Notes: generated from the sequence alone by a model not told the origin. A stretch of DNA of 64,000 nt from JAAYUD01 sp963676865 (GCA_963676865.2 CAXXSS010000001.1:3100001-3164000); one strand, 5' to 3'. Counted from the stretch's first letter, positions 55,319 through 64,000 are shown. Numbers and translations are program-made.

Positions 55319-56947
55319 ATGAAAAAGATATGTGTTTTGGTTGCTGGCCTAGCGCTTGGCAGCATGGCGGTGAACGCTCAGACGTTATACGATGCCAACA
55401 ATATTATGCAAACTTATCTGAATGGAACGGCTCGTTTTGTCGGCATGGGAGGTGCAATGGGCGCTTTGGGTGGAGATATATCGACTACCTCTACAAACCC
55501 TGCAGGTATTGGATTGTATCGTAGCAATGACGCCATGATAACTTTCGGGTTGCAGAATACGTCTATCAATTCGAATTCTTTTGGAGCTAATTTAAGTAAG
55601 GATCGAACGATTGCAACGATTGATAATGCCGGAGTGGTTTTTTCTAATAAAACAGGTAACGGAGCTCTACGCTTTATGAACTTTGCTATCAATTATCGTC
55701 GCTCCAATTCTTTTAATAGAGAAATGCTCGCTAGCGGTAGCTTTAATGCTTCTCTTGGAGATCAAGTCTCGGCGATGGTAAATAAAGCAGGGGATAATGT
55801 GAGTGAATTGCAAGATCCTAGTGCTTACTTCAATGTCAATGTTCCTTGGCTCGGCCCGCTAGCGTTTGATGCTTATTTGATAAGTCCTTCTTATTCGACG
55901 GACGGTAAGGGAAATACTACTTTTAACGGATTTAATCCTTATTATACCAATGATTATTACAATAGTGGAGCTTATGTAAATAATCAATATCTGTCGCGAG
56001 AGAAAGGTGGCATTGACAACTTCGATTTCAATATGGCTTTCAATTTCAGCGATCGTTTTTACGTAGGTGGTACCATTGGATTGTATGATATAAGTTACAA
56101 ACGTAATAGCGCTTATTCTGAACTTTTTTTTGCAAGTAATCAGAAAGATGATGGACATTATACTTTAAATAATTATTATAATGTAAATGGTTCGGGCGTC
56201 GATTTCAAATTAGGTTTTATTCTTCGGCCAATCGAATCGTCTCCATTCCGGGTGGGTTTTGCAGTACATACTCCCACTTATTATAATCTAACCGAGCACC
56301 AGAAAGCCTATTTGAATTATAATATGTATGATCCGATATCCCAAAAATTTATAGATAAAATTACTTATACTCAGGATGAAAACGGCAGTGAAATGGAAAG
56401 TGAAACGAAATATCGTATTCTGACACCGTGGAAATTTGATTTCAGTATGGGATATACGATAAATCAGTTTGCAGCTTTAGATGCCGAATATGAATATGCC
56501 GATTATTCGTCAGCAAAGTTGAAAGACGATAATGATGACAATATAGAATATGAGAATAGTTATCTAAGTGCTATGTTGAAAGGGGTTCACACTTTCCGTA
56601 TCGGTGGAGAATTCAAGGTGCTGCCGGAGTTATCGTTTCGGTTAGGATACAATTTTGTTAGTGGATCGACTAAAGAGTATGCCAGCAAGGTCTTAAAAGA
56701 TAATGTAATGCGTACGGATGCCGAATATTTAAATACGAAGAATCTGTATAACTTGACTGCAGGACTTGGATTTCATGAAGGTTCATTCTACTGTGATATG
56801 GCTTATGTTTATACTCATCTCAATGGGGATTTCTATCCTTTCAATGTTCAGAATGTTGCTTACACGCAAGCCAATCAGAATATTTCAAAAAATAGAATAA
56901 CGAATGAGAAAAATCGTTTCATCGTTACATTAGGATATAGATTCTAA
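55319..56947 (+). CDS. OmpP1/FadL-family outer-membrane transporter
   Basis: 542 residues. Signal peptide ending SMAVNAQT, then the FadL-type N-terminal plug pattern TARFVGMGGAMGALGGD and TNPAGIGLYRS, followed by about 14 amphipathic strands and the C-terminal aromatic signature VTLGYRF. This family imports hydrophobic molecules such as fatty acids or aromatics across the outer membrane; the specific ligand is unknown. Terminator directly downstream. Confidence 0.9.
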   Translation: MKKICVLVAGLALGSMAVNAQTLYDANNIMQTYLNGTARFVGMGGAMGALGGDISTTSTNPAGIGLYRSNDAMITFGLQNTSINSNSFGANLSKDRTIATIDNAGVVFSNKTGNGALRFMNFAINYRRSNSFNREMLASGSFNASLGDQVSAMVNKAGDNVSELQDPSAYFNVNVPWLGPLAFDAYLISPSYSTDGKGNTTFNGFNPYYTNDYYNSGAYVNNQYLSREKGGIDNFDFNMAFNFSDRFYVGGTIGLYDISYKRNSAYSELFFASNQKDDGHYTLNNYYNVNGSGVDFKLGFILRPIESSPFRVGFAVHTPTYYNLTEHQKAYLNYNMYDPISQKFIDKITYTQDENGSEMESETKYRILTPWKFDFSMGYTINQFAALDAEYEYADYSSAKLKDDNDDNIEYENSYLSAMLKGVHTFRIGGEFKVLPELSFRLGYNFVSGSTKEYASKVLKDNVMRTDAEYLNTKNLYNLTAGLGFHEGSFYCDMAYVYTHLNGDFYPFNVQNVAYTQANQNISKNRITNEKNRFIVTLGYRF

Positions 56948-56969
56948 TCTATTGCATCTTTAATAATAC

Positions 56970-57003
56970 AAAAAAGGCAACTCGTAAAAGAGCTGCCTTT
57001 TTT
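56970..57003 (+). terminator. Terminator after the OmpP1 gene
   Basis: AAAAAAGGCA and CTC pair with GAG and TGCCTTTTTT around a short GTAAAA loop. Confidence 0.85.
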
Positions 57004-57150
57004 GTGATATTATATCGTTGATGTGAGGATCTTTGAATTAAATTATCTGGCTTACAATGTTTATCTCAATGTTGGTTTTCAATGCTGATTTGACGGAGAC
57101 TTAGTGGTGATATATAATAAAAATATTTACGTTTTGAAACCTATTTCAAT

Positions 57151-57443
57151 GTGAATATTCTCTGGAGTTCTGATACTTTCTTATCCCAACCCGAGTGACA
57201 GGGCCTTACAGGGCACTATTTTTACTACCATCTCACTCTTCTAAAATAAGCCCGATTTGAACAAGACATAAATATATAGCACGCAAAACGTTGATATACA
57301 GCGAGAAATTCATAAGGACGAAAATAAATGTTTGTAAGAAGAAACTTTTAGTTTCGTCCATACGAATTTTTATGTTCGTCCTTATCATTTTTCGAAAGCA
57401 AAGGTTCAAATTTTGTATCTGTAAGTACTACGCCGGTGAGGTT
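57151..57443. repeat. Repeat copy B, left part; gene-free
   Basis: 57151-57397 is an inverted, diverged copy of 31737-31982, including hairpin arms CATAAGGACGAAAATAAA and CGTCCATACG. It extends about 55 bases further towards the IS3 element than copy C does, so the two IS insertions are at different points. 57004-57150 shows nothing recognisable. Confidence 0.7.
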
Positions 57444-57555
57444 TGTGGTGTACTGAATTTGGTTGACAGTTAAACACTAGTAAACCTAAGGGAGTTGACA
57501 ATTACAATCATGTATACCTAAAGTAGTTGTCAACTCTGCAAAGTTAATCCTATTT

Positions 57556-58509
57556 TTATTGACAAACAAGTATTGTTTGTTCTTTATAGTTTGTTTTGTT
57601 CAGCTGATGCTTTAAAGCATCAGCTGAACAAAGTGGGTTTGGATGTTCTCCCGGGAGCATTTGCATCGGTGTTTTCATTGCCAGAGCTTGGTGCGGTCGT
57701 GCCCAATTGTAGAGATATATGGATCTGGCGACACCTTCCAAGGCTTCATCAAATGTTTTATTCTCATAATCGAAGAGCCATCCGTTCTTAACGGTATTGT
57801 TCATCCTCTCGGCCAGTGCATTGTGCAAGGGGTCGCCCGTTTGCGTCATACTGATAGCGATTCCTCTTTCTTTGAGCTGTGACACATAACCTTTTGATGC
57901 ATACTGCACACCTCGGTCGGAATGGTGGATAAGACCTGAAAGGTTGAATCCCTGACCTTTATAAAATCTGCACGCCATCATCAACGCTTTTGCCGGTCCT
58001 TCCGCTTCAAGAGTCCGAAAGAGGGCATATCCCACAATGATGCGGCTGAAGACATCCGTCAGCAGCGAAAGATAGGCAAATCCTTCTTTCGTGGATATAT
58101 AAGTGATGTCACCCACCATCATGCGGCAAACACCACAGGCCACGTATTTAGGAGATGTGTTAAGCAAATCCGGATAGATCCGATATGGATGATCGGAGTT
58201 GGTCGTACGAGGTCTGTAACGTCTGCGGCGCAGCATCATCCCGTTGGCCCGAAGGACATCGATAAATTGGTCGCGTCCTATCGTGAACTTTTCTCCGAAC
58301 CGAGACTTACACAGACTGTAAAGCTCGCGGCAACCGCTTCGGGGAAGCTCCTGACGCAGAAATTGACAGTAATACGTGATGCTGCTTATAAGTACATCTT
58401 GTTCGGCATTTGTTTCTTTGTGCTTGTAGTACCCTTGTCGGGAAATGTCAAGCAGTCCGCAAAGGGCGGATATGGTATAACTCATACCTTTACCCGCCTT
58501 TTGTGACAA
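57556..58509 (-). CDS. IS3-family DDE transposase OrfB (copy 2)
   Basis: About 317 residues, identical to OrfB of copy 1, with catalytic residues in MVGDITYIST, IHHSDRGVQYA and LAERMNN. Made by -1 frameshifting from OrfA. The same 38-bp palindrome lies at 57595-57632. Confidence 0.95.
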   Translation of the reverse strand: MSQKAGKGMSYTISALCGLLDISRQGYYKHKETNAEQDVLISSITYYCQFLRQELPRSGCRELYSLCKSRFGEKFTIGRDQFIDVLRANGMMLRRRRYRPRTTNSDHPYRIYPDLLNTSPKYVACGVCRMMVGDITYISTKEGFAYLSLLTDVFSRIIVGYALFRTLEAEGPAKALMMACRFYKGQGFNLSGLIHHSDRGVQYASKGYVSQLKERGIAISMTQTGDPLHNALAERMNNTVKNGWLFDYENKTFDEALEGVARSIYLYNWARPHQALAMKTPMQMLPGEHPNPLCSADALKHQLNKTNYKEQTILVCQ

Positions 58510-58517
58510 GCAACCTA

Positions 58518-58886
58518 CTACTTGACATCGGAGTTTTTTCGTACCTTGATGTGATACTTCTCTTCAGCCAGGTCAATCATGCAATCATAAACGTCACGGG
58601 CCATCTCTGCACGCTTCAGCTCAGATTCCAATTCCTTAATGCGCACTTTCAAAGAGGTGATGTCTTCTTCTGAAGAGACATCCTCTGTACCGGTTGTTAC
58701 AGCTTTATCCTTCATATTTAATGGGAATGGTTTGTCTTCAAGCCCAAAGATACGAAGCCAATTCCGAATTGAACCTCTGGATATACCATTTTCTTTTTCA
58801 AGGGTATACTTACCCTTGCTTCCATGAAGGTAAGAGTTTAAAATCTCTAGACGAATCTGATCGTCAATCTTTTTATTATTTCTCAT
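58518..58886 (-). CDS. IS3 OrfA (copy 2)
   Basis: 122 residues, helix-turn-helix plus coiled coil as in copy 1, with Glu in EKENGISRG where copy 1 has Ala. Glu is probably ancestral because it keeps the helix charged, but this cannot be decided from two copies. The slippery A-AAA-AAC is conserved near its end. Confidence 0.93.
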   Translation of the reverse strand: MRNNKKIDDQIRLEILNSYLHGSKGKYTLEKENGISRGSIRNWLRIFGLEDKPFPLNMKDKAVTTGTEDVSSEEDITSLKVRIKELESELKRAEMARDVYDCMIDLAEEKYHIKVRKNSDVK

Positions 58887-59541
58887 TTTTGAATAAGTTT
58901 GTGTCAACTTATTCAGTACATGTCAGTTAAAATAGTATCAGAATGTCGACGAATATTCACTTCAAAAAACGTTCTGAAAGACGGCATCAACATCACTACT
59001 TTAGACTAGTGCGGTCTTGCGCCAATGAGGATGTGCGCCTCGAACTCATCAGTAAAGCCCCATGAAATTTAGTGACATGAGATACTCAATGGATGGAACA
59101 CTCTCATATTTGCAAAACGGCTCCTCAGCTATCTGTATACCATCGTTTAGACTTATTCTAAGCAGAGGTCCGCTGAAAATAAGGACTCTACAGCATACTC
59201 TAGGGCCGATTTTCAGACCTTTTTTCGCTGGCGTTGTATACGGTACATCGTTAACCTGCTGTGGGATAGTGCGTAATGGTGTCATACGGAGGTGGCAAAG
59301 GTTGAAATGCAGATGGATTTTATGGTCTTGGAATTGCAGCAATGTGGGGACTCTTACCACCCAAAACCACGTATGTACCTAAATTTGTTGACGTCCATAC
59401 GTTTTCAGAAAAACTTAAGGACGTCATCGAAAAAACTAACATACGACAATATTGCAAAAAATTAACCGTATGTTGCTGCGGTAACTAACGGAAGTTTGAA
59501 CCATTGCCTGGCTATTTCCGGCATATTAGTAAAAGGGCATG

Positions 59542-59603
59542 AAAAAAGGAGTACCGCTGTACTCCAACCTTGTTAACCTTAAATCTAATACTATGAAAAA
59601 CAC
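59542..59603 (-). ncRNA. Candidate 62-nt RNA unit, copy B
   Basis: Minus-strand promoter TACCTTTG (59609-59616) is followed by AGTGTTTTTCATAGTATTAG, then TTTAAGGTTAAC, and a textbook terminator: GGAGTAC, loop AGCG, GTACTCC (59548-59565) and TTTTTT. The first 35 nt are nearly the same as in unit A at 10386-10457, but the terminator stems are unrelated in sequence, so structure is kept while sequence changes. Confidence 0.55.
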
Positions 59604-59608
59604 TGATG

Positions 59609-59616
59609 CAAAGGTA
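59609..59616 (-). promoter_or_regulatory. -7 box of RNA unit B
   Basis: TACCTTTG on the minus strand with CTTG 19 bases upstream. Confidence 0.6.
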
Positions 59617-59840
59617 CGCACTTTCTGCTAACTTGCAAGAAAATCAATACCGGATAAGCGTTTTATAATATTTATTAACAAGATACTGTATGTAGTACAT
59701 ATATTTTAATTTTTTCATTGCTTGAGATACATAATATCTGTTTTGAACTCACTGTTGACCACTATGCGGTGTATTAAGATATAAATGGTCTTTTAGTTGA
59801 TCTCTATTTCATTCTTCTTTTTGGCTTGGTTGTGGATTGT

Positions 59841-61871
59841 TCAAGATGGAAACTTTTCTTTTATCAGATCTTCCATTTTCAACATCTCATCACGATATTG
59901 AGCAGCTTGTAAGAAGTCTAATTTTTTGGCAGCTTCTTTCATCAATTTTCGTGTGTGATCCATGCTTTTCTCCATTTGTGCTTTGCTCATATACTGAACA
60001 ACAGGGTCGGCTGCGATATTTGGTATTTCGGGCTCTATGTATGCTCTTTCTTCTCGGAGTCGTTTTCTTGCCTCCATGTTGTCGAACACCGATAAGTTTT
60101 TGCCTTTTATAATTTGTTTCGGCGTAATATGATGTTCTTCATTGTATTTGAGTTGCTTTTCGCGTCTTCGGTTAGTTTCGTCTATGGTCTTCCGCATGCT
60201 ATCCGTTATTCTATCGGCATACATAATTACTCTGCCATTAATATTTCTGGCTGCGCGTCCGGCCGTTTGTGTCAGCGAACGATGGGAGCGGAGGAACCCC
60301 TCTTTATCGGCATCGAGTATGGCTACTAGTGATACTTCGGGCAAATCAAGTCCTTCGCGCAACAAGTTGACTCCAATCAATACGTCATATATTCCTTCAC
60401 GTAGGTCGCTCATTATTCTTACCCGATCTACCGTGTCTACATCGCTATGGATATAGTTGCATTTTACTCCGTTGTTCAGTAAATATTCGGTAAGCTCTTC
60501 AGCCATTCGTTTGGTTAGTGTGGTGACAAGCACCCTTTCGTTACGTTCGACTCTGATTTGGATTTCTTCCATCAAGTCGTCTATCTGATTCAGACTTTTG
60601 CGTACTTCTATTTCGGGATCGAGCAATCCGGTCGGTCTGATAACTTGCTCCACTACGATACCTTCGCAGCGTTGAAGCTCGTAATTGGCAGGTGTGGCAC
60701 TGACAAAAATAATCTGCTTTGCCAGTTCTTCGAATTCGGGGAACTTAAGAGGACGGTTGTCGAACGCTGCAGGAAGTCTGAAACCATACTCTACTAGATT
60801 TCTCTTGCGTGAAAAGTCTCCACCGTACATGGCGTTGATTTGTGGGATACTTTCGTGACTTTCGTCTACGACAATCAAAAAATCTTCCGGGAAGAAATCG
60901 AGCAGGCAATAGGGACGAGTTCCTGCGGAGCGTCCATCAAAGTAGCGTGAATAATTTTCGATGCCCGAACAATGTCCCAATTCTCGAATCATTTCCATAT
61001 CGTAAGTTACTCTCTCCTTGATTCTGTTTGCTTCGAGCGTTTGTCCATTCGATTCGAAATAGGCTACTTGTTTGGTCAAATCATCTTCTATCTGATGAAT
61101 AGCTTGCACAGTCGACTCCTTGGAAGTCATAAAGAGATTGGCCGGATATATTTTATATTCGGAAAAGGAACTGAGCTTATATCCGGTGAGTCCGTCTATC
61201 TCTTCGATGCCATCTATTTCATCGCCCCAGAAACTTACTCTTACAGCTGTGTCGGCATATGCCAGGTATATGTCTACCGTATCGCCTTTGACTCGAAATG
61301 TTCCTCTTTTGAAATCGATATCATTGCGTAGATAGAGAGATTCAACTAAATTGCGAAGCAGCACGTTCCTGTCCAATTTCTGTTGCACTTTGATTTCGAT
61401 GAGATGATTATAGAATTCGGCCGGATTTCCCATACCATAAATACATGATACGGATGAAACCACAATAATGTCTTTTCGTCCGGAAAGCAATGCCGAAGTT
61501 GCTGCAAGTCTCATACGATCGATGTCTTCGTTAATTTGCAGATCTTTTTCTATATAAGTGTCCGAGCTTGCAATATAAGCTTCGGGCTGATAGTAATCGT
61601 AGTAAGAAACATAATATTCGATTGCATTATTTGGAAAAAAAGATTTAAATTCTCCATATAATTGTGCAGCTAGGGTCTTATTGTGACTTAATATCAGAGT
61701 AGGCTTGTTAACGTTGGCGATGACATTGGCTATCGTGAAAGTTTTTCCAGATCCGGTTACGCCCAGTAACGTTTGTGCCGATATTCCATCCGAAACTCCT
61801 TCTGTGAGTTGCGCAATAGCTTCGGGTTGGTCGCCTGTCGGTTTATAGTCTGAAGTGAGTTCGAAGTTCAT
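59841..61871 (-). CDS. uvrB: Excinuclease ABC subunit B
   Basis: 676 residues, normal length. DNA damage-verification helicase of nucleotide excision repair. Walker A GVTGSGKT (37-44), the beta-hairpin region YYVSYYDYYQPEAYIASSDTYIEKD, DEXD-like VVDESHESIPQ, helicase motifs V/VI (GVNLLREGLDLPEVSLVAILDADKEGFLRS; QTAGRAARN) and a C-terminal UVR domain that binds UvrC (MRKLMKEAAKKLDFLQAAQYRDEM region). No promoter recognised. Confidence 0.98.
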   Translation of the reverse strand: MNFELTSDYKPTGDQPEAIAQLTEGVSDGISAQTLLGVTGSGKTFTIANVIANVNKPTLILSHNKTLAAQLYGEFKSFFPNNAIEYYVSYYDYYQPEAYIASSDTYIEKDLQINEDIDRMRLAATSALLSGRKDIIVVSSVSCIYGMGNPAEFYNHLIEIKVQQKLDRNVLLRNLVESLYLRNDIDFKRGTFRVKGDTVDIYLAYADTAVRVSFWGDEIDGIEEIDGLTGYKLSSFSEYKIYPANLFMTSKESTVQAIHQIEDDLTKQVAYFESNGQTLEANRIKERVTYDMEMIRELGHCSGIENYSRYFDGRSAGTRPYCLLDFFPEDFLIVVDESHESIPQINAMYGGDFSRKRNLVEYGFRLPAAFDNRPLKFPEFEELAKQIIFVSATPANYELQRCEGIVVEQVIRPTGLLDPEIEVRKSLNQIDDLMEEIQIRVERNERVLVTTLTKRMAEELTEYLLNNGVKCNYIHSDVDTVDRVRIMSDLREGIYDVLIGVNLLREGLDLPEVSLVAILDADKEGFLRSHRSLTQTAGRAARNINGRVIMYADRITDSMRKTIDETNRRREKQLKYNEEHHITPKQIIKGKNLSVFDNMEARKRLREERAYIEPEIPNIAADPVVQYMSKAQMEKSMDHTRKLMKEAAKKLDFLQAAQYRDEMLKMEDLIKEKFPS

Positions 61872-62048
61872 GAGTGATTAATTGTATTAATGAAATTTTT
61901 CGCAATATTCGGTAAAATAGTCGAGAAAGACAAAAACTTTTCCCTTTTAATTTAGTTACTTTGCAATCGTTAATAGTAGAGAGGGAAAATACCGATACAG
62001 ATACACACACAATCTTAATAATAAACTAAAATAAAATATTGAAGAAAC

Positions 62049-63347
62049 ATGGTTTGGAATGAGAACATTGAATGTATGGATCGCGATACACTCAGAAAGA
62101 TTCAGGACATTCGTTTGAAAAAGATGGTTGATTACGTTTATCATAATACGCCTTTCTATCGTAAAAAAATGCAGGAGATGAACTTAACTCCCGATGATAT
62201 TAATGGAATAGATGATATTACGAAATTGCCTTTTACTACAAAATTAGATTTACGTGATAATTATCCTTTTGGATTGTGTGCTGTTCCCATGAGTCAGATT
62301 GTTCGAATACATGCTTCTTCTGGAACCACGGGTCGTCCTACCGTTGTTCTTTATACCCGAAAAGATTTAAACGTATGGGCCGAGTGTATTTCGCGTGCCT
62401 TTACTGCTTACGGTGCAGGGAAAAAAGATATTTTTCAAATCTCTTATGGCTATGGGTTGTTTACAGGTGGACTTGGTGCACACCAAGGAGCCGAGAATAT
62501 AGGTGCATCGGTAATTCCGATGTCGAGCGGCAATACTACCAAACAAATTCAATTGATGCACGACTTTGGGACAACTGTTTTGTGTTGTACGCCTTCTTTT
62601 TCGCTATATCTTGCCGAGGCTATTAAAGAGTCCGGACTGCCTCGCGACGAATTTAAATTGAGAGTCGGCGCTTTTGGTGCTGAGCCATGGACAGAAAATA
62701 TGCGTCATGAAATAGAACAGAATCTGGGTATCAAAGCATACGATATATATGGGTTGAGCGAAATTGCTGGTCCCGGAGTTGGATTCGAATGTGAGTGCCA
62801 GAATGGTACGCATCTTAATGAAGACCATTATTATCCTGAAATTATTGATCCGAATACTTTGGAACCTGTAGACTCGGGAGAGACCGGCGAGCTTGTCTTT
62901 ACTCATCTCACCAAAGAAGGTATGCCGTTGTTGCGCTATAGAACTCGTGACCTAACAGCTCTTCATTACGATAAATGCGACTGCGGACGAACCTTAGTCC
63001 GCATGGACCGCATTTTGGGACGTAGTGATGATATGCTTATCATTAGAGGTGTTAATGTATTCCCTACTCAGATCGAATCTGTTATTCTTGAAATGAAAGA
63101 ATTTGAACCTCATTTCCTTCTTACGGTAGGACGCGAAAACAATACCGATACGATGGAATTGAAGGTTGAAGTACGTGAGGATTGCTATTCGGACGAAATA
63201 AATATAATGACTGCCTTGAAAAAGAAACTGATGGATCGTTTGCGCAGTGTACTTGGATTGGCCGTCAGTGTCAAACTTGTTGAACCCCGTAGTATAGAGC
63301 GCAGTATGGGGAAAGCTAGGCGAGTGATAGATAACAGAAAACTTTAA
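62049..63347 (+). CDS. paaK: Phenylacetate-CoA ligase family protein
   Basis: 432 residues. Adenylate-forming enzyme; activates phenylacetate or a related aryl acid with ATP and CoA. The AMP-binding P-loop is IHASSGTTGRPTV (88-99); further motifs are YGLSEIAGPGVGFEC, TGELVFTHLTKEGMPLLRYRTRD and the C-terminal GRSDDMLIIRGVNVFPTQIE. In Bacteroidetes this gene and the following ACT gene commonly sit beside indolepyruvate:ferredoxin oxidoreductase genes, linking them to aryl-acid or aromatic amino acid metabolism; the iorAB genes are not in this window. A weak promoter-like TTACTTTG lies at 61956-61963. Confidence 0.92.
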   Translation: MVWNENIECMDRDTLRKIQDIRLKKMVDYVYHNTPFYRKKMQEMNLTPDDINGIDDITKLPFTTKLDLRDNYPFGLCAVPMSQIVRIHASSGTTGRPTVVLYTRKDLNVWAECISRAFTAYGAGKKDIFQISYGYGLFTGGLGAHQGAENIGASVIPMSSGNTTKQIQLMHDFGTTVLCCTPSFSLYLAEAIKESGLPRDEFKLRVGAFGAEPWTENMRHEIEQNLGIKAYDIYGLSEIAGPGVGFECECQNGTHLNEDHYYPEIIDPNTLEPVDSGETGELVFTHLTKEGMPLLRYRTRDLTALHYDKCDCGRTLVRMDRILGRSDDMLIIRGVNVFPTQIESVILEMKEFEPHFLLTVGRENNTDTMELKVEVREDCYSDEINIMTALKKKLMDRLRSVLGLAVSVKLVEPRSIERSMGKARRVIDNRKL

Positions 63348-63358
63348 AATATAAAACG

Positions 63359-63784
63359 ATGGTGACAAAACAACTTTCTATTTTTTTAGAAAATAAATCC
63401 GGTCGTCTTAGAGAGGTGACCGAAGTACTGGGAAAGGCAGGCATCAATCTGTCTGCTCTTTGTATTGCCGAAAACTCTGATTTTGGGATACTCCGTTGTA
63501 TTGTATCTGATCCGGATAAGGCTTATGATGCACTTCGAGCCAATCATTTCGCAGTGAAGTTTACCGATGTTATCGGCATTAATTGTCCCAACACCCCTGG
63601 AGCTTTGAGCAAAGTACTCAATTATCTTACCGATGAAGGGATTTTTATTGAATATATGTACTCGTTTGCCAATGGCGATTCGGCTAATGTTATTATCCGT
63701 CCCAGCAATTTGCAACGTTGTATTGAGGTGCTGACAACAAAAAAAGTTGATTTATTGGCAGCAAGTGACTTATATAAGTTATAA
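63359..63784 (+). CDS. ACT domain-containing protein
   Basis: 141 residues made of two ACT domains in tandem: KQLSIFLENKSGRLREVTEVLGKAGINLSAL and VIGINCPNTPGALSKVLNYLTDEGIFIEYMY. ACT domains bind amino acids and regulate linked enzymes; here probably an aromatic amino acid sensor for the neighbouring ligase pathway. It starts 11 bases after paaK, so it is in the same operon. Confidence 0.92.
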   Translation: MVTKQLSIFLENKSGRLREVTEVLGKAGINLSALCIAENSDFGILRCIVSDPDKAYDALRANHFAVKFTDVIGINCPNTPGALSKVLNYLTDEGIFIEYMYSFANGDSANVIIRPSNLQRCIEVLTTKKVDLLAASDLYKL

Positions 63785-63842
63785 TTCACAACTTTTTAGT
63801 ATTAAAAAAGGTTGATTAGTTGATTTATTAGCACTGTTTTCA

Positions 63843-63850
63843 TACCTTTG
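63843..63850 (+). promoter_or_regulatory. -7 box for bamD
   Basis: TACCTTTG with TTG 20 bases upstream (63820-63822); 17 bases before the ATG. Confidence 0.6.
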
Positions 63851-63867
63851 CGAAATATTTTATACGG

Positions 63868-64000
63868 ATGAAGAAGAATACTATTATTATATTATTACTT
63901 TCCATTGTCGTCTTATCGTCTTGTCACGGTTATAATACGTTGTTGAAAAGTACTGATTACGAGTATAAATACGAAGCTGCCAAGTGCTATTATGCTCAAG
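63868..64000 (+). CDS. bamD: Outer membrane assembly lipoprotein BamD, partial (N-terminus only)
   Basis: 44 codons are visible before the window ends. A lipoprotein signal MKKNTIIILLLSIVVLSSC (Cys19) is followed by HGYNTLLKSTDYEYKYEAAKCYY, which matches the start of Bacteroidetes BamD, where a TPR-like array begins with YNKVLKSTDYELKYE-type sequence. BamD is the essential lipoprotein partner of BamA in outer-membrane protein insertion. Confidence 0.8.
   Translation, partial: MKKNTIIILLLSIVVLSSCHGYNTLLKSTDYEYKYEAAKCYYAQ

Larger units (their letters stand above)
57444..58925 (-). mobile_element. IS3-family insertion sequence, copy 2 (inverted)
   Basis: 1482 bp, same length and ends as copy 1 but on the minus strand. 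Target duplication GTT on the plus strand (57441-57443 and 58926-58928). Encoded OrfB is identical to that of copy 1 and OrfA differs by one residue, so one copy derives from the other, or both from a common source, very recently. Confidence 0.95.
58926..59840. repeat. Repeat copy B, right part; gene-free
   Basis: The first 40 bases match 30165-30210 in inverted orientation. 59105-59315 is similar to 10090-10330 of copy A in the same orientation. 59370-59500 is an inverted version of 27110-27310 of copy C, including the GACGTCC/GGACGTC hairpin and CTAACATACGAC. 59542-59616 is the second RNA unit. 59640-59840 holds nothing recognisable. A 100-codon open frame on the minus strand (59049-59360) lies in repeat sequence and is not credible. 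Confidence 0.7.

Noticed and set aside
30252..58925. Composite transposon bounded by the two inverted IS3 copies
   Set aside because: The 25 kb between them is ordinary housekeeping DNA, each IS has its own target duplication, and the copies lie in repeats in a way explained by independent insertions.
59049..59360. 103-codon minus-strand frame in the repeat region
   Set aside because: Lies in degenerate repeat DNA; the homologous part of copy A has no matching frame.

Overview
The window is AT-rich chromosomal DNA from a member of the Bacteroidales, most likely a Bacteroides-type gut or anaerobic bacterium. The evidence is the recurring TAnnTTTG promoter box, with TTTG about 19-20 bases upstream at the best sites, the scarcity of Shine-Dalgarno sequences, and families typical of the group: LruC-domain lipoprotein, DUF3256, DUF3810, a DUF6660-like Cys-rich peptide, secreted GH20 and GH5 enzymes, and an OmpP1/FadL-type porin. 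No rRNA, tRNA, CRISPR array or phage was recognised.

Layout. 1-4.4 kb: the start of a CusA/CzcA heavy-metal RND pump (cut by the window edge), a small Cys-rich exported protein, and a GH5 mannanase-like enzyme, all on the minus strand. 4.6-9.5 kb, plus strand: a seven-repeat propeller lipoprotein, a YciO/Sua5-like protein, ruvA and a large LruC lipoprotein. 9.6-10.6 kb: gene-free repeat DNA. 10.6-20.3 kb: valS, then P-II with the ammonium channel amtB behind a structured leader, a large secreted protein of unknown function, a DUF3810 membrane protease-like gene and mazG. 20.3-27 kb: metY, a GH10-like lipoprotein family gene, two small envelope genes, a metallo-beta-lactamase-fold hydrolase and an LtaS-type sulfatase. 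27-32 kb: repeat DNA broken by an IS66 element and an IS3 element. 32-42.6 kb, minus strand: a Lys/Cys-rich secreted peptide, mntH, two ABC ATPases, and the purF-like, carA, carB block. 43-44.6 kb: an ISAs1 element sitting in a long palindrome. 45-57 kb: GH20 hexosaminidase, DUF3256, EamA permease, truA, a Spy-like protein, ispE, dnaB, a Gly/Tyr/Trp-rich secreted protein and an OmpP1 porin. 57-59.8 kb: a second copy of the IS3 element in the same repeat type. 59.8-64 kb: uvrB, a phenylacetate-CoA ligase, an ACT-domain protein and the start of bamD.

How genes work together. Several neighbourhoods form coherent units. P-II and AmtB are the sensor and channel for ammonium. The purF-like, carA and carB genes are spaced 22 and 9 bases apart and would all consume glutamine amide nitrogen and feed nucleotide synthesis; an orphan FecE-like ATPase follows after 2 bases. 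The duplicated ABC ATPase and mntH share a separate promoter. TruA and the EamA permease are 1 base apart.

The most unusual content is not protein coding. Gene-free stretches at about 9.7-10.5, 27.1-27.3, 31.7-32.0, 50.2-50.3, 57.15-57.4 and 58.9-59.6 kb contain related, diverged, palindrome-rich repeats. Two of them (A and B) end in a divergent promoter that would drive a 60-70 nt RNA with a conserved 5' half and a terminator hairpin. The two IS3 copies landed independently, at different points, in two members of this repeat family.
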